A stretch of DNA of 64,000 nt from Clostridiales bacterium (GCA_019421385.1 JAHZFK010000003.1:1-64000); one strand, 5' to 3'; counted from the stretch's first letter, positions 15,494 to 24,691 are shown. Notes: generated by a model from the letters alone, not told the origin. Numbers and translations are program-made.

Positions 15494-15709
15494 GCGCAAA
15501 TGCCTCCTCCCGTGTCCTCCGCCCCTGCGCTGTGTCCGACCGGTGGGCATGGCCGCGGTTAGCCATTCGGCCACGCCCTTGCACCAGTCGTTTCTGTTCA
15601 GATGATGCGCAAATGCAGAGGAAACTGTGTATGTGATACTGGTCTATCCCGTTCCGCGTGGATGTTCCGGTCGGTCTGCCTTTCAGTAAGCCTCGGCTAA
15701 CCTGTATAT

Positions 15710-15738
15710 AAGTTAGCATATGCTAACCAATATGTCAA
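15710..15738 (-). promoter_or_regulatory. Promoter of DUF3793-flavodoxin with embedded operator
   Basis: TTGACA (15733-15738) and TAACTT (15710-15715), spaced 17 bp, lie on the minus strand. The perfect 16-bp palindrome GTTAGCATATGCTAAC (15712-15727) fills the spacer and overlaps the -10. A second degenerate site (15687-15700, TAAGCCTCGGCTAA) lies just downstream. This is the best-formed operator of the set. Confidence 0.75.
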
Positions 15739-15781
15739 GCGTTTTTTTCTCTTTTTTTCAACAATGCCCTTGGGCAAAAAA

Positions 15782-15815
15782 AGACTGCCGAAAAACCCTT
15801 GTTTTTCAGCAGTCT
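15782..15815. terminator. Bidirectional terminator after the ABC ATPase gene
   Basis: AGACTGC / GCAGTCT arms enclose a GAAAAA / TTTTTC stem, with A/T runs on both sides (minus-strand run of seven Ts). Confidence 0.8.
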
Positions 15816-15848
15816 CTCGCTATCGTTATGGTACGCTTATCTGCGCCC

Positions 15849-16628
15849 TTATTCGCTCAGTAACATGCGGTCGTTTTCGATGTTGAACTTCTCGAGCAGG
15901 TCACGCACGGTGAGGTTTTTCTTCTCCTCGCCGCGGATATCGACCACGACGCGGCCCGCGTCCATCATGATCAGACGGTTGCCGTATTGAATCGCGTGCT
16001 TCATGTTGTGCGTGACCATAAGCGTGGTCAGGTTGTCGCGCGCGACGATTTCCTCGGTGATCTGCAGCACCTTGTCGGCCGTCTTGGGGTCGAGCGCGGC
16101 GGTGTGCTCGTCGAGCAGCAACAGGTCGGGCTTTTGCAGCGTCGCCATCAAAAGCGTCAACGCCTGCCGCTGACCGCCGGACAGCAGACCGACCTTGCTG
16201 GTCATACGGTCCTCAAGGCCAAGGCCGAGTGTTGCCAACTTTTCACGGTAGATCTTGCGCTCATCGTTGGTGATGCCGTAGCTCAGGCCGCGCCGCTTAC
16301 CGCGGCGATAGGCGAGCGCGAGGTTTTCCTCGATGCCCATGGTGGCCGCCGTGCCCATCATCGGGTCCTGAAACACGCGGCCGAGGAAGCGCGCGCGCTT
16401 GTGTTCGGGTAAACCGGTTAAATTGAAGCCATTGAGCCGAATCAGGCCCGCATCCACCGGATACACGCCCGCAATCAGGTTGAGCGTGGTGGACTTGCCC
16501 GCGCCGTTGCCGCCGATGACGGTGACAAAGTCGCCGTTTTCCAGCGTCAGATCAAGGCCGTCGATCGCACGCTTTTCGTTGACCGTGCCCGCGTTGAACG
16601 TCTTGTAAATCCCTTTCAGTTCAAGCAT
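15849..16628 (-). CDS. ABC transporter ATP-binding protein (TrpXYZ-like), 259 aa
   Basis: The start at 16628 (MLELKGIYKTFNAGTVNEKRAI) lies inside the end of the permease gene (8-bp overlap). Walker A is GGNGAGKST, the signature LLSGGQRQALTL, Walker B LLLLDEHTAAL and the H-loop VTHNM. The DEHTAALDP variant and overall text match the COG1101 ATPases paired with COG4120 permeases and COG2984 binding proteins, annotated as tryptophan/tyrosine or unknown-substrate importers. It energises uptake by the complex encoded upstream. Confidence 0.92.
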   Translation of the reverse strand: MLELKGIYKTFNAGTVNEKRAIDGLDLTLENGDFVTVIGGNGAGKSTTLNLIAGVYPVDAGLIRLNGFNLTGLPEHKRARFLGRVFQDPMMGTAATMGIEENLALAYRRGKRRGLSYGITNDERKIYREKLATLGLGLEDRMTSKVGLLSGGQRQALTLLMATLQKPDLLLLDEHTAALDPKTADKVLQITEEIVARDNLTTLMVTHNMKHAIQYGNRLIMMDAGRVVVDIRGEEKKNLTVRDLLEKFNIENDRMLLSE

Positions 16629-17577
16629 TGTCCTCGCCTCCCTTCGCTTGCGCACCGGCTTTTGCAATCGCCTTGCCCGCACCCTTGAAGTATTTGCTCT
16701 TCCAGTAGGGGACAGCCAGGAAAATCGCCACAACTGCTGCGGTGATCAGCTTGAGGTCGTTGGTGTCCAGACCAAGCGTGAGTACAAACTGGATGACGAT
16801 ATAGTAAATGACCGCGCCCAGCGCAACCGACAGGAGCTTGAGCGCAAAATTGCGGAAAATGCGGCTGAACAGCACTTCGCCGATGATAACCGCCGCCAGA
16901 CCGATAACGATCGCGCCGCGGCCCGCGTTGACGTCGGCAAAGCCCTGATACTGGCAGTACAGCGCGCTCGACAGCGCGACAATACCGTTGGAGATCATCA
17001 GGCCGAGCACCTTATTGAAATCGACGTTGATTCCCTGCGCACGGCTCATGTTCGGGTTTGCGCCGGTCGCGCGGATCGAGCAGCCGAGCGAGGTGCCGAA
17101 GAACCAGTACAGCACTGCAATCAATACGATGGTGAACACCGCCGCAACAAAAATCGGGTTTTCCAGCGTCATCTTTTTGACGTTGCGCAGCGACACCAGT
17201 AGGTCGTAGTTATCCGGATTGATGGCCATATTGGCCTTTTTGCCCATGATGCGCAGGTTGATCGAGAACAGCGCAAGCTGCGTCAGAATACCGGCAAGGA
17301 TCGCCGGAATGCCCATGAAGGTATGCAATACGCCGGTGACCAGTCCCGCCAGCATACCCGCAAGGAACGCGCACAGCAGCGCCACCCAGACGTTCACGCC
17401 GTTGGTCATCAGCACGATGCACACCGCGCCGCCCGTTGCCATGGTGCCGTCCACGGTCAAATCCGCCAGATCGAGCACCTTAAAGGTGATAAACACACCG
17501 ATCGCCATCAGGCCCCAAATCAGGCCTTGTGCCACCGCGCCTGGCAGCGCGGCCAGCAGGTTGGAGAAGAAATCCAC
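16621..17577 (-). CDS. ABC transporter permease (TrpXYZ-like), 318 aa
   Basis: It begins with a GTG at 17577; GGGGG lies 13 bp upstream and the nearby ATG is out of frame. About eight to nine hydrophobic segments are visible, with the branched-chain/ribose-type permease text LADLTVDGTMATGGAV and CSIRATGANPNMSRAQGI. It forms the membrane channel of the importer with the adjacent ATPase. The terminal stretch is Lys/Ala/Gly-rich. Confidence 0.9.
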   Translation of the reverse strand: MDFFSNLLAALPGAVAQGLIWGLMAIGVFITFKVLDLADLTVDGTMATGGAVCIVLMTNGVNVWVALLCAFLAGMLAGLVTGVLHTFMGIPAILAGILTQLALFSINLRIMGKKANMAINPDNYDLLVSLRNVKKMTLENPIFVAAVFTIVLIAVLYWFFGTSLGCSIRATGANPNMSRAQGINVDFNKVLGLMISNGIVALSSALYCQYQGFADVNAGRGAIVIGLAAVIIGEVLFSRIFRNFALKLLSVALGAVIYYIVIQFVLTLGLDTNDLKLITAAVVAIFLAVPYWKSKYFKGAGKAIAKAGAQAKGGEDNA

Positions 17578-17647
17578 TTTTCCATGCCCCCAATAATAAT
17601 ATCATCTGATAAAGTGCGAAAGCACATTCATTAGTATAACAAAATAA

Positions 17648-17674
17648 AGCGGAAAAGGAAAGCCCTTTTCCGCT
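17648..17674. terminator. Hairpin between binding-protein and permease genes
   Basis: AGCGGAAAAGG and CCTTTTCCGCT form an 11-bp stem, with T-rich flanks on both strands. It lies inside the operon, so it probably attenuates transcription and keeps the binding protein in excess over the permease. Confidence 0.7.
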
Positions 17675-17697
17675 CTTTTTTGTCTTTTGGATATAGA

Positions 17698-18696
17698 TTA
17701 GCCCTCGATGGCGGTATAATCCTCCGGCACGGTGATGCCGAGCACCTCGCAGTTGGCCGCGTTGTACATCTTAGTAAAGTTCGGCGCGGGCTGGACTTCC
17801 ATTTCGCCCGGGTTGGAGCCGTTCACCAGAATGTCATACGCCATTTCTCCGGTGATCTGGCCCAACTCATAGTAATCGATCGACAGGGTAGCGACGCCGC
17901 AGCCCGAGCAGATGCCCTGCTCACCTGCAATGACCGGAACCTTTGCCGGCAGGACGACGTTCGCGATCGCTTCCGTGCAGGAAGCAGCGGTATTATCGGT
18001 CGGAATATAGATCACGTCGCTGGAGGATGCAGCGCTCTGCGCAACGGATGCAACATCGTTGGTATCGGTGAACGCATACTCGGTGCAGGTGTAACCCATG
18101 CCTTCCAGAATCGGCTTGATGGTGTTGATCTGGTATGCGGAGTTCGGCTCACCCGAGCAGTACAGCAGGCCGACGTTCTTCGCATCCGGGAACAGTTCCT
18201 GCAGCATCTCCGCCTGACCGTCGAGCGGCGCAAGGTCGGTCGTACCCGAAATATTGGTACCGGTCTTGCCCGTCCAGTCATCTACACCCAGCGCGGTGCC
18301 GTAATCCGAAATCGAGGTGCCGAGCACCGGAATATCGGCCGTTGCTGCCTGTGCCGCCTGCAAAGCCGCAGTAGCATTCGCCATAATCAGGTCAACGCCG
18401 CCCGAAACAAAGCCGTTGACAATCGTCGCGCAGTTGGCAGAGTCGCCGGAAGCATTCTGCGAGTCAAACTCAACCGAGCCGCCGTCTGCCTCCACCAGTT
18501 CTTTCAGCTTGTCCTGAAAGCCCTGCGTTGCAGCGTCGAGCGCCTCGTGCTGCACCAGCTGCACCACACCGACCTTATAGTTACCGGCTTTCCCGTTCGC
18601 ATCCGAATTTGCAGTATCGCTGTTCGTGCCGCCGCAGGCGGTCATGGTCAGGGCCATTGCGCCAGCCATCAACGCGGCGAGTAATCTCTTCTTCAT
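17698..18696 (-). CDS. ABC transporter substrate-binding lipoprotein (TrpX-like), 332 aa
   Basis: The start at 18696 (MKKRLLAALMAGAMALTM) follows AAGGGG. The signal peptide ends in a lipobox TMTAC, so the mature protein is a membrane-anchored lipoprotein. The body matches the COG2984 family (VVQLVQHEALDAATQGFQD, IPVLGTSISDYGTAL, YIPTDNTAASC). Substrates in this family are usually aromatic amino acids, but this is not visible from the sequence. A good promoter lies at 18760-18788; I saw no T-box leader. Confidence 0.92.
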   Translation of the reverse strand: MKKRLLAALMAGAMALTMTACGGTNSDTANSDANGKAGNYKVGVVQLVQHEALDAATQGFQDKLKELVEADGGSVEFDSQNASGDSANCATIVNGFVSGGVDLIMANATAALQAAQAATADIPVLGTSISDYGTALGVDDWTGKTGTNISGTTDLAPLDGQAEMLQELFPDAKNVGLLYCSGEPNSAYQINTIKPILEGMGYTCTEYAFTDTNDVASVAQSAASSSDVIYIPTDNTAASCTEAIANVVLPAKVPVIAGEQGICSGCGVATLSIDYYELGQITGEMAYDILVNGSNPGEMEVQPAPNFTKMYNAANCEVLGITVPEDYTAIEG

Positions 18697-18759
18697 GTGA
18701 AAACCCCTTTTCTGCGTAAAATGCATGTGACGGAAGGGTGAAACCCATCCCGCTTTTAC

Positions 18760-18788
18760 AGTTTATCAGTTAAAAGCGCTTTCGTCAA
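18760..18788 (-). promoter_or_regulatory. Promoter of the TrpXYZ-like operon
   Basis: TTGACG (18783-18788) and TAAACT (18760-18765) with 17-bp spacing, 64 bp upstream of the start codon. Confidence 0.7.
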
Positions 18789-18890
18789 GTCCATTGCTTA
18801 CTTTTTTCTGGTAATCCCACTTTTGCCGTCAAAACAGATAATAAGCAGCAAGTCAATTGTTAATAAATTGTTAGTATTGACCAGAATCGG

Positions 18891-18919
18891 TTGACCAACA
18901 CGAAACCTCATCGTAAAAT
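18891..18919 (+). promoter_or_regulatory. Promoter of the CBS-domain gene
   Basis: TTGACC (18891-18896) and TAAAAT (18914-18919) with 17-bp spacing, 30 bp upstream of the ATG. Confidence 0.65.
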
Positions 18920-18948
18920 AGTATTAGAATCCACAAGGAGGATATGCA

Positions 18949-19347
18949 ATGAATATCTCTTTTTTCCTCAAGCCCAAGGCGGAGGTTTCATACTTAACCG
19001 AGGACTGCCCGGTACGGCAGGCGCTGCGCGATATGATGGAAAGCGGCTTTACCGCCATCCCGGTGGTTGACCCAAAGGGACGCTATACCGGCACGATCAC
19101 AGAGGGCGACTTTTTGCGCCTGCTGCTGGAGCATCCGGCTGAGCAGATCGACCGGATGACGGCAGGGGAGGTGCCCCGCCGCGTGCGGCACCGCTCGGTC
19201 GGCATTGATGCGCGTATGGAGAACCTGATCGAACTGGTTTCCGCACAGAATTTTGTCCCTGTGACCGACGGACGAGGCATGTTCTGCGGCATCATTACCC
19301 GGCGCGACGTCATCCAGTTTCTGCGGGATTCCTGCAAAAAGGGCTGA
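18949..19347 (+). CDS. CBS-domain pair protein, 132 aa
   Basis: Two CBS motifs fill the protein (residues about 8-65 and 72-128). Examples are FTAIPVVDPKGRYTGTITEGDFLRL split at its glycine, and NFVPVTDGRGMFCGIITRRDV. AAGGAGG precedes the ATG. Stand-alone CBS pairs bind adenosine nucleotides and act as energy sensors; the partner is unknown. It is monocistronic, with its own promoter and a bidirectional terminator. Confidence 0.9.
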   Translation: MNISFFLKPKAEVSYLTEDCPVRQALRDMMESGFTAIPVVDPKGRYTGTITEGDFLRLLLEHPAEQIDRMTAGEVPRRVRHRSVGIDARMENLIELVSAQNFVPVTDGRGMFCGIITRRDVIQFLRDSCKKG

Positions 19348-19369
19348 TGCAATATTGGTACATAACAGA

Positions 19370-19398
19370 AAGCCGTCCGGCAAATTGCCGGACGGCTT
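19370..19398. terminator. Bidirectional terminator (CBS gene / SLH gene)
   Basis: AAGCCGTCCGGC / GCCGGACGGCTT form a 12-bp perfect stem with a 5-nt loop between convergent genes. The stem shares AAGCCGTCCGGC with the feo terminator at 10944. Confidence 0.8.
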
Positions 19399-19416
19399 AT
19401 CTATTTGCGAAAGAAC

Positions 19417-21996
19417 TTAGTTCAGCTGCACGCGTTCGCGCACAGTACCGTCGACGGACAGGGCGATCGTCTCGGTGCTATATCCCACGCAAGCGATCTG
19501 CGCCATGTAGCTGCCGCGTCTGAGACTGAACGAAGCCGTGCCGTCCGCACCGGTGGTCACATTCTGGCCACCGATGGTGACTACCGCGCCGGAAAGCGGC
19601 GCACCATATGCATTGGTAACCACAATCTGTACGGTTTCCAGGATTTCTCCCGTCAGCTTGACTGTGCGGGCAGAGGAGGAAATGCTTGTGGTTGTCGAAA
19701 CGGGTTCCGTGAAACGAGCATGTGTCGCGGTGATTTTGTAAGTTCCGCTCTTGACATACACCGTTGCCTTGCCGTATTCATCCGTAGAAGCCGTCTGCGT
19801 TGCGTTTCCATCTTCATCATCCTTAGGCTCAAACTTGACTGTCGCGCCCTCAATCGGCAGGCCGAGGTCATCGACCACGTTTACCGTCAGCGCATGAGTC
19901 GTTACATAGTTGACCCGCAATACCGGATTAACGCCGTTGGACATGATAAAGTTGAAATTAACATAGGATGCACCGTCACTGCCAACATCGGCCACTGCGG
20001 ATTTGCTGATCGTGACCTGATTGCCGTTGACCTTATACTGCCAATCCTCTTCCAGTGTCTTGCCGCCAGCTCTGATTTCCTTGAGCGTTGCGCCATCCGC
20101 TGCATTGAGCGTGACCGTCAGATCCTGATAGCCACCCGAATTGACATTTGCGTCAAAGTCCAGTTCGGTGGGGGAGAGGCCGTTGACCGGCGAAGTATCC
20201 ACCACATTCAAAGTGCAGTTAAACGAAGAACCCTTGGTCGGTACGAAAACAATGGTATAAGTGCCCTTGCTTTTCTTTTCCAGCGTTTCGAGCAGGAAAG
20301 TGGTAGCGCCGGTACTGGAATCATAGAGATAATCCACACCACGCTCGAGCACCGTGCTGCCGAGCTTGATCGAATCGAGCAGCGTGCCCGCCGGCAGGAC
20401 AACCGTTACCGTCTGGTTGGAGTAGTTGGGCGACTCTTTATACTTATCAAACGTGATCTGCGACGGGCTGACCGCGCTGAGCGCAGAATTGCCGACCAGA
20501 ATACCGATAGAAGCCTTGGAGCCATCCGCAAACAGCAGTTCAGCGGTATAAACACCCTCACTCAGCGTTTTCAGATAGGTCTTGTAAATGCGGATGCCGT
20601 TCTTATCGGTCAGCAGGTTATAATCCGTGCCGAGGACCAGTGCATCGCCATCCACAGTCAGACGCATCAGGTCGTTTTTATCCGCATTAAAGGTAAAATC
20701 ATAAGAATGCGCGATCGCAGCCTGATTGTTGATGTCGATCGACAGTGTGCTCGGAGAAATCGACACACCTGTCGACGCAGAAACCGACTGTCCCGCAATG
20801 ACTGCCGTCACGCCGCCGCCCAGCGAATAGGTGTCGGGCATCATGGTCAGCTCGCAGCCGGATACGCTGATCACCGCGGACTGGATCGAGCCGCCGCCGG
20901 TGACGGTCGTTTCACCGTTTGCAGTCAGTTCGCTGATGGACGTACTGCCCGTGGTCAGGATCGAAGTCTTGCCGGATGTGGTCACATCCCACACCGCAGC
21001 ATCCAGCGTCAACGACATGGTTTCGCCGGTCAGGGCAAGGTCGGCAAAGCCGCCGGCCGATGCGGCAAGGTTGGATTCGGTCAGCGCCGCGGAGGTCTGC
21101 ACCTCGGTTTCACCGATGTTGCTGTTGCCCGTGCAGGTAACCTGCGGTGTCAGTCCCAGCGAGTTGGAAACCGTCATGTGCAGCGCGGAAACGCCGTCCA
21201 GCGTGACATTGCCGCTGCTGACGATGATATCGCCCTTTACCGTGACGTTGGTCAGGTTGACATTGCCGGAAAGCACGCCCTCCGTAATGAACAGGTTGCC
21301 ATCAATCGTCGCGTTAGACAGCGAGCAGGGTGCAGAAATGGTCACGTTCTTGGTGTCGGTGTTCAGATCATCTCCGGTATAAGACTTGCCCGAAGTGTTC
21401 AGAGACGAGCCAAAGAAATAATACAGGATCTTGGCGATTTCGCCGCGGGTGATGTTGCCCTGCGGCTTAAAGGAGCCGTCGGTATAACCGTTGATATAGC
21501 CCTGTGCAACCGCCTCAGCCACATAGGACTTGCTGTAATTGCTCAGCATGTTCTTATCCGTGAAGCTATTCAGCTCGGACAGGTCGGCGCTGGGCGTATA
21601 CTTGTGCAGACGGCCAAGGATGGTTGCTGCCTGCTCGCGCGTCAGCGTACCTTCCGGGTCCATCTTATCGTTGCCGACGCCGTTGATATAGCCGTACTTG
21701 ACGGCAATCTGGACAGTCTCATAATAGAGCGAGTCGCTGCTCACGTCGGAAAAATTGATCGAAGCTTTTTCCGTAAAGCCGAAAGCGCGGTTGATATAGC
21801 GCATGAACTCCCAGCGCCGGATCGCCTGATCGGGCGTATATTTGCCTTCCGAAGAGGGGTTGATGACCCCTAGCTCATTGAGTTCCAGCAGGTATGGTTT
21901 TGCCCAGTGGTTTTCGATGTCGGAAGCAGCAAACGCCGCCGGCAGCGTGCACAAAAGCAGGGCAACCGCCAGCACGGCGGATAGAAATCTTTTCAC
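19417..21996 (-). CDS. SLH-domain surface protein with X2-like and Cna-B-like modules, 859 aa
   Basis: The GTG at 21996 (MKRFLSAVLAVALLLCT) is chosen because AGAGG sits 8 bp upstream; the first GTG of the frame lies inside that site. A signal peptide is followed by three SLH repeats (about 25-200; ENHWAKPYLLELNELGVI, NGYTDGSFKPQGNITRGE) that bind secondary cell-wall polymer. A Ser/Thr-rich beta-helix-like region follows (about 210-400), then three X2/CBM-X2-like beta domains (about 410-680; each with a V-DY-type strand and SKG/SEG-TY). Two carboxypeptidase-regulatory/Cna-B-like domains (about 690-859) end the protein. It is probably an S-layer-associated adhesin or scaffold. Confidence 0.88.
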   Translation of the reverse strand: MKRFLSAVLAVALLLCTLPAAFAASDIENHWAKPYLLELNELGVINPSSEGKYTPDQAIRRWEFMRYINRAFGFTEKASINFSDVSSDSLYYETVQIAVKYGYINGVGNDKMDPEGTLTREQAATILGRLHKYTPSADLSELNSFTDKNMLSNYSKSYVAEAVAQGYINGYTDGSFKPQGNITRGEIAKILYYFFGSSLNTSGKSYTGDDLNTDTKNVTISAPCSLSNATIDGNLFITEGVLSGNVNLTNVTVKGDIIVSSGNVTLDGVSALHMTVSNSLGLTPQVTCTGNSNIGETEVQTSAALTESNLAASAGGFADLALTGETMSLTLDAAVWDVTTSGKTSILTTGSTSISELTANGETTVTGGGSIQSAVISVSGCELTMMPDTYSLGGGVTAVIAGQSVSASTGVSISPSTLSIDINNQAAIAHSYDFTFNADKNDLMRLTVDGDALVLGTDYNLLTDKNGIRIYKTYLKTLSEGVYTAELLFADGSKASIGILVGNSALSAVSPSQITFDKYKESPNYSNQTVTVVLPAGTLLDSIKLGSTVLERGVDYLYDSSTGATTFLLETLEKKSKGTYTIVFVPTKGSSFNCTLNVVDTSPVNGLSPTELDFDANVNSGGYQDLTVTLNAADGATLKEIRAGGKTLEEDWQYKVNGNQVTISKSAVADVGSDGASYVNFNFIMSNGVNPVLRVNYVTTHALTVNVVDDLGLPIEGATVKFEPKDDEDGNATQTASTDEYGKATVYVKSGTYKITATHARFTEPVSTTTSISSSARTVKLTGEILETVQIVVTNAYGAPLSGAVVTIGGQNVTTGADGTASFSLRRGSYMAQIACVGYSTETIALSVDGTVRERVQLN

Positions 21997-22151
21997 AGCT
22001 ATCACCTCTTTGGTTTCGTTATCCCTATTTTACCATTGTTTTCATCATTTGTGTACTGTTTTTTGCGAAAAGCGACAGAAAGCTACCGTAATTCGGCACA
22101 TCTTTCCGAAAAACGGTATTTCCGGCTCATTTTTCCCTGCCCAATGAGGGA

Positions 22152-22180
22152 AAGAAACGGGGCTGCAAGCTCCGTTTCTT
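22152..22180. terminator. Hairpin after the WG/DUF3298/SLH gene
   Basis: AAGAAACGG / CCGTTTCTT arms lie 25 bp downstream of the stop codon (minus strand). There is no clean T-run, so termination is likely but not certain. Confidence 0.5.
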
Positions 22181-22204
22181 CGGATTGGCAGCCCGGAAAG
22201 CCGC

Positions 22205-24475
22205 TCAGATCAAGGTCAGCAGCTTGGCGAACTCTGCGCGGGTAAAGCCGCGCTCCGGCCGGAAGTAGCCGTCTGTATATCCCTTGATCAGCCCTTTCTG
22301 CATACACAGCACCACTGCCGCACGGCGCTCCTGCGGAATTTCCGCCGCATCGTTGAACGAAGCAAGCGTTTCCTCCGTGGTCTTTTCATCCGGCAGCGCA
22401 GCGCCCTGCTGCACCAGCACATTGGCAAACAGCTGCGCGGCATCCGCACGCGTCATCACGCTGTTCGGCTGGAAATCCGCCTCCAGCCCGTCGAGCAATC
22501 CCGCAGCCCAGACCGCATTGACCTCTCCGGCGTACCATGCCGTTTCGTCAATGCCCTCCATGCTGTCTTCGCCGTCCGCTTCCAGCGATTGGCTGCGCGC
22601 CATGGTGGCACAGACTTCCGCCTGTGTGATATATTCATCCGGACGGAATTTGCCGCCCGAACCCTGCATCAGGCCCTTTTCCGCAACCGTGCGGATATAT
22701 TCCGCCGCCCAATGGGTGACATGCACGTCGGTAAATCCCGACACCGTAACCGTGGGCTTGACCAGAGAGGTAATAAGTGCCTGATAACATGCGCTTTCCT
22801 GATTGACTGCATCGCCCAGCTGCTCAAACGTGAGCAGATAGCTTTCGGTGTAAGCACGGCTTGTTTCGCTTTCATATTCATTGTAATAATAAGTTACGCC
22901 TTTCGTGCTCATACGCGGGAAGCTGTACAGATAAATCTCATGCTCCTCGGGCAGCAGCTGCTTGACCGTATCCATATAGCCGCTGACCAGCAGATCGTTG
23001 ATTTCATATTGCTCACCCGTGCGCAGATCGAAAGCCAGACTATCGTTCCACACCGATGAACCCGCGCCCTGTCCGCTGATACAGCTGGCCCAAACAACCA
23101 GCACCGAACCCTCTACCGAAGCGCCGTAGCTGCCCTCCAGCGCTTCGTATTCCGCGCTGACCGCAGGCCCCTTGAGGAAAAACGCACGGATGGCATCGTT
23201 GATGGTTTTCTGCACCTTTGCGTCGGAAAGACCGCTGATTTCCGGAAAGTCCACGTTCCAGCCGTGCTCCGTGCCATCTGCCTGATAGCCCATGAACTTC
23301 TCGTAATGCACGGTTTTCGCTGTGATGCCGCTGCCCAGATCAAAGGTTTTGGGCTGCTCCAGCAGCGTGTTGCCCGTGGACAGGTTGATGTATTTGAGCG
23401 TGCCATCCTGCGTCACACGCACGACATTTTCGCTCAAAAGCGTCGGGTTTTCCGCATTTTTCAGGCTGGCAAAGTAACCGCCGTTCTTTTTGAAGAAAAT
23501 CAGGCTGCCGTCCGCCGTGCCGTGCCAGGACAGTCCGTAGCGCAGCTCGTTAAAGCCGCCGACATAGCTGCCGGTACGGTACGCCACATTGCCGTTGGCA
23601 TCCACGGCAGAAGCCGAGCCGTCCGCACTGCGGGCGGCATACAGCCCTTCTCCCATGTAGGATAAATAATAATACGTCGGCTCGGTCAGCAGCTTGCCGG
23701 CGGTATTGATCATGCCCCACCGGTTTCCCTCGCGCACCATTGCCACACCGTCATGAAATTCACTGATCTCGCTATATTTGAACACCGTCAGATAGTCGCT
23801 TTGGGACAGCGAATACAGCGCCTTAGCCATGCCGTCAGAGAGAACGATGGTATCCTCGTCGAAAATGGTCATATAGCGCGGCTCGATGCCGCTTTCCAGC
23901 GTGTACAGTGTCTGACCCGCGGTGTCGATAGCCAAATACTGTCCCTCGGTTGTCAAAACCAGCGCGCGGCCACCGGAAAATGCGCCCGCATCCTTGTATT
24001 CCCCTTCAAACGCCGCGCTGCCATCCTGCAGAACATAGGAATACAAACCGGATGCCGGACTTTTGCACAGCAGCAGCCCGTCCTCAAAGAAGCCCACAGC
24101 CCCCGCGTAAGAGCCGATTTTCTCGCCCTCGAGCGTATAATATACGCTGTGGTCGGCATAGCGGTAAGCGATCGCGTCGTCCGAAAACTCGACCGAGACC
24201 GGCGCGTCCGTGTAATCCACGACCACATAGCCCGCGCGGTCGATCACCGCGGTCTGGTTCTTGTCATCCTCGACCGCTGCCAGACCACATTCAGCAAACT
24301 CGCCCGCCTGCCGGTAAGAAAACGCCAGCACCGTGCGGCCCTCTTCATCCAGATAGCCGTATCGGGTCACGCCGTCAACATCCGTGCGCTGCGCCGGGAA
24401 GATCGTTCCCTCGGCGGAAGCGCCTATTATCATGAGAAACGCCACAAACAGGGCGGATATGGTTTTTTTCAGCAT
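22205..24475 (-). CDS. Secreted WG-repeat / DUF3298-like / SLH protein, 756 aa
   Basis: The start at 24475 (MLKKTISALFVAFLMIIG) gives a clean signal peptide with AAGGA upstream; an ATG 12 bases earlier is possible. Residues about 25-400 contain WG-type repeats (GVTRYGYLDEEGRTVLAF, RWGMINTAGKLLTEPTYYY). Residues about 410-560 match the RsiV/DUF3298 fold (NDSLAFDLRTGEQYEINDLL). The C-terminus has three SLH repeats (HWAAEYIRTVAEKGLMQGSG, KGYTDGYFRPERGFTRAEF). It is displayed on the cell wall and probably binds wall polymer. It is adjacent to another SLH protein in the same orientation, with its own promoter. Confidence 0.88.
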   Translation of the reverse strand: MLKKTISALFVAFLMIIGASAEGTIFPAQRTDVDGVTRYGYLDEEGRTVLAFSYRQAGEFAECGLAAVEDDKNQTAVIDRAGYVVVDYTDAPVSVEFSDDAIAYRYADHSVYYTLEGEKIGSYAGAVGFFEDGLLLCKSPASGLYSYVLQDGSAAFEGEYKDAGAFSGGRALVLTTEGQYLAIDTAGQTLYTLESGIEPRYMTIFDEDTIVLSDGMAKALYSLSQSDYLTVFKYSEISEFHDGVAMVREGNRWGMINTAGKLLTEPTYYYLSYMGEGLYAARSADGSASAVDANGNVAYRTGSYVGGFNELRYGLSWHGTADGSLIFFKKNGGYFASLKNAENPTLLSENVVRVTQDGTLKYINLSTGNTLLEQPKTFDLGSGITAKTVHYEKFMGYQADGTEHGWNVDFPEISGLSDAKVQKTINDAIRAFFLKGPAVSAEYEALEGSYGASVEGSVLVVWASCISGQGAGSSVWNDSLAFDLRTGEQYEINDLLVSGYMDTVKQLLPEEHEIYLYSFPRMSTKGVTYYYNEYESETSRAYTESYLLTFEQLGDAVNQESACYQALITSLVKPTVTVSGFTDVHVTHWAAEYIRTVAEKGLMQGSGGKFRPDEYITQAEVCATMARSQSLEADGEDSMEGIDETAWYAGEVNAVWAAGLLDGLEADFQPNSVMTRADAAQLFANVLVQQGAALPDEKTTEETLASFNDAAEIPQERRAAVVLCMQKGLIKGYTDGYFRPERGFTRAEFAKLLTLI

Positions 24476-24508
24476 AGATTTTTCCATCCTTGGATTATTG
24501 ATATATAA

Positions 24509-24537
24509 ATTATATCCTTTTCCTGCATTCCGCTCAA
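24509..24537 (-). promoter_or_regulatory. Promoter of the WG/SLH gene
   Basis: TTGAGC (24532-24537) and TATAAT (24509-24514), spaced 17 bp, minus strand. Confidence 0.65.
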
Positions 24538-24622
24538 TAGCAGGCGGAAAAGTGTAACATTTGTGACACAAGCGCGTGCAATATTACATTTTTATTGCAA
24601 TTGCATCCGTCCTGATGCGCGC

Positions 24623-24660
24623 AAAAAAGCCGCCCCCTGACCGGCAGGGGACGGCTTTTT
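24623..24660. terminator. Terminator of the darA-holB-ricT operon
   Basis: AAAAAGCCG-CCCCTG and CAGGGG-CGGCTTTTT arms form a near-perfect hairpin with A/T runs on both sides. Confidence 0.85.
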
Positions 24661-24691
24661 GCATATTTTCCCGGTAAAGGCAGCTCGTGAG

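Noticed and set aside
18697..18890. T-box riboswitch for the TrpXYZ-like operon
   Set aside because: The leader between promoter (18760) and start (18696) is too short and no T-box or specifier stem is present.
19405..21873. 822-codon plus-strand frame across the SLH/X2 gene
   Set aside because: Antisense shadow: the opposite strand has a signal peptide, SLH repeats and X2 domains; this frame has none and no ribosome site.
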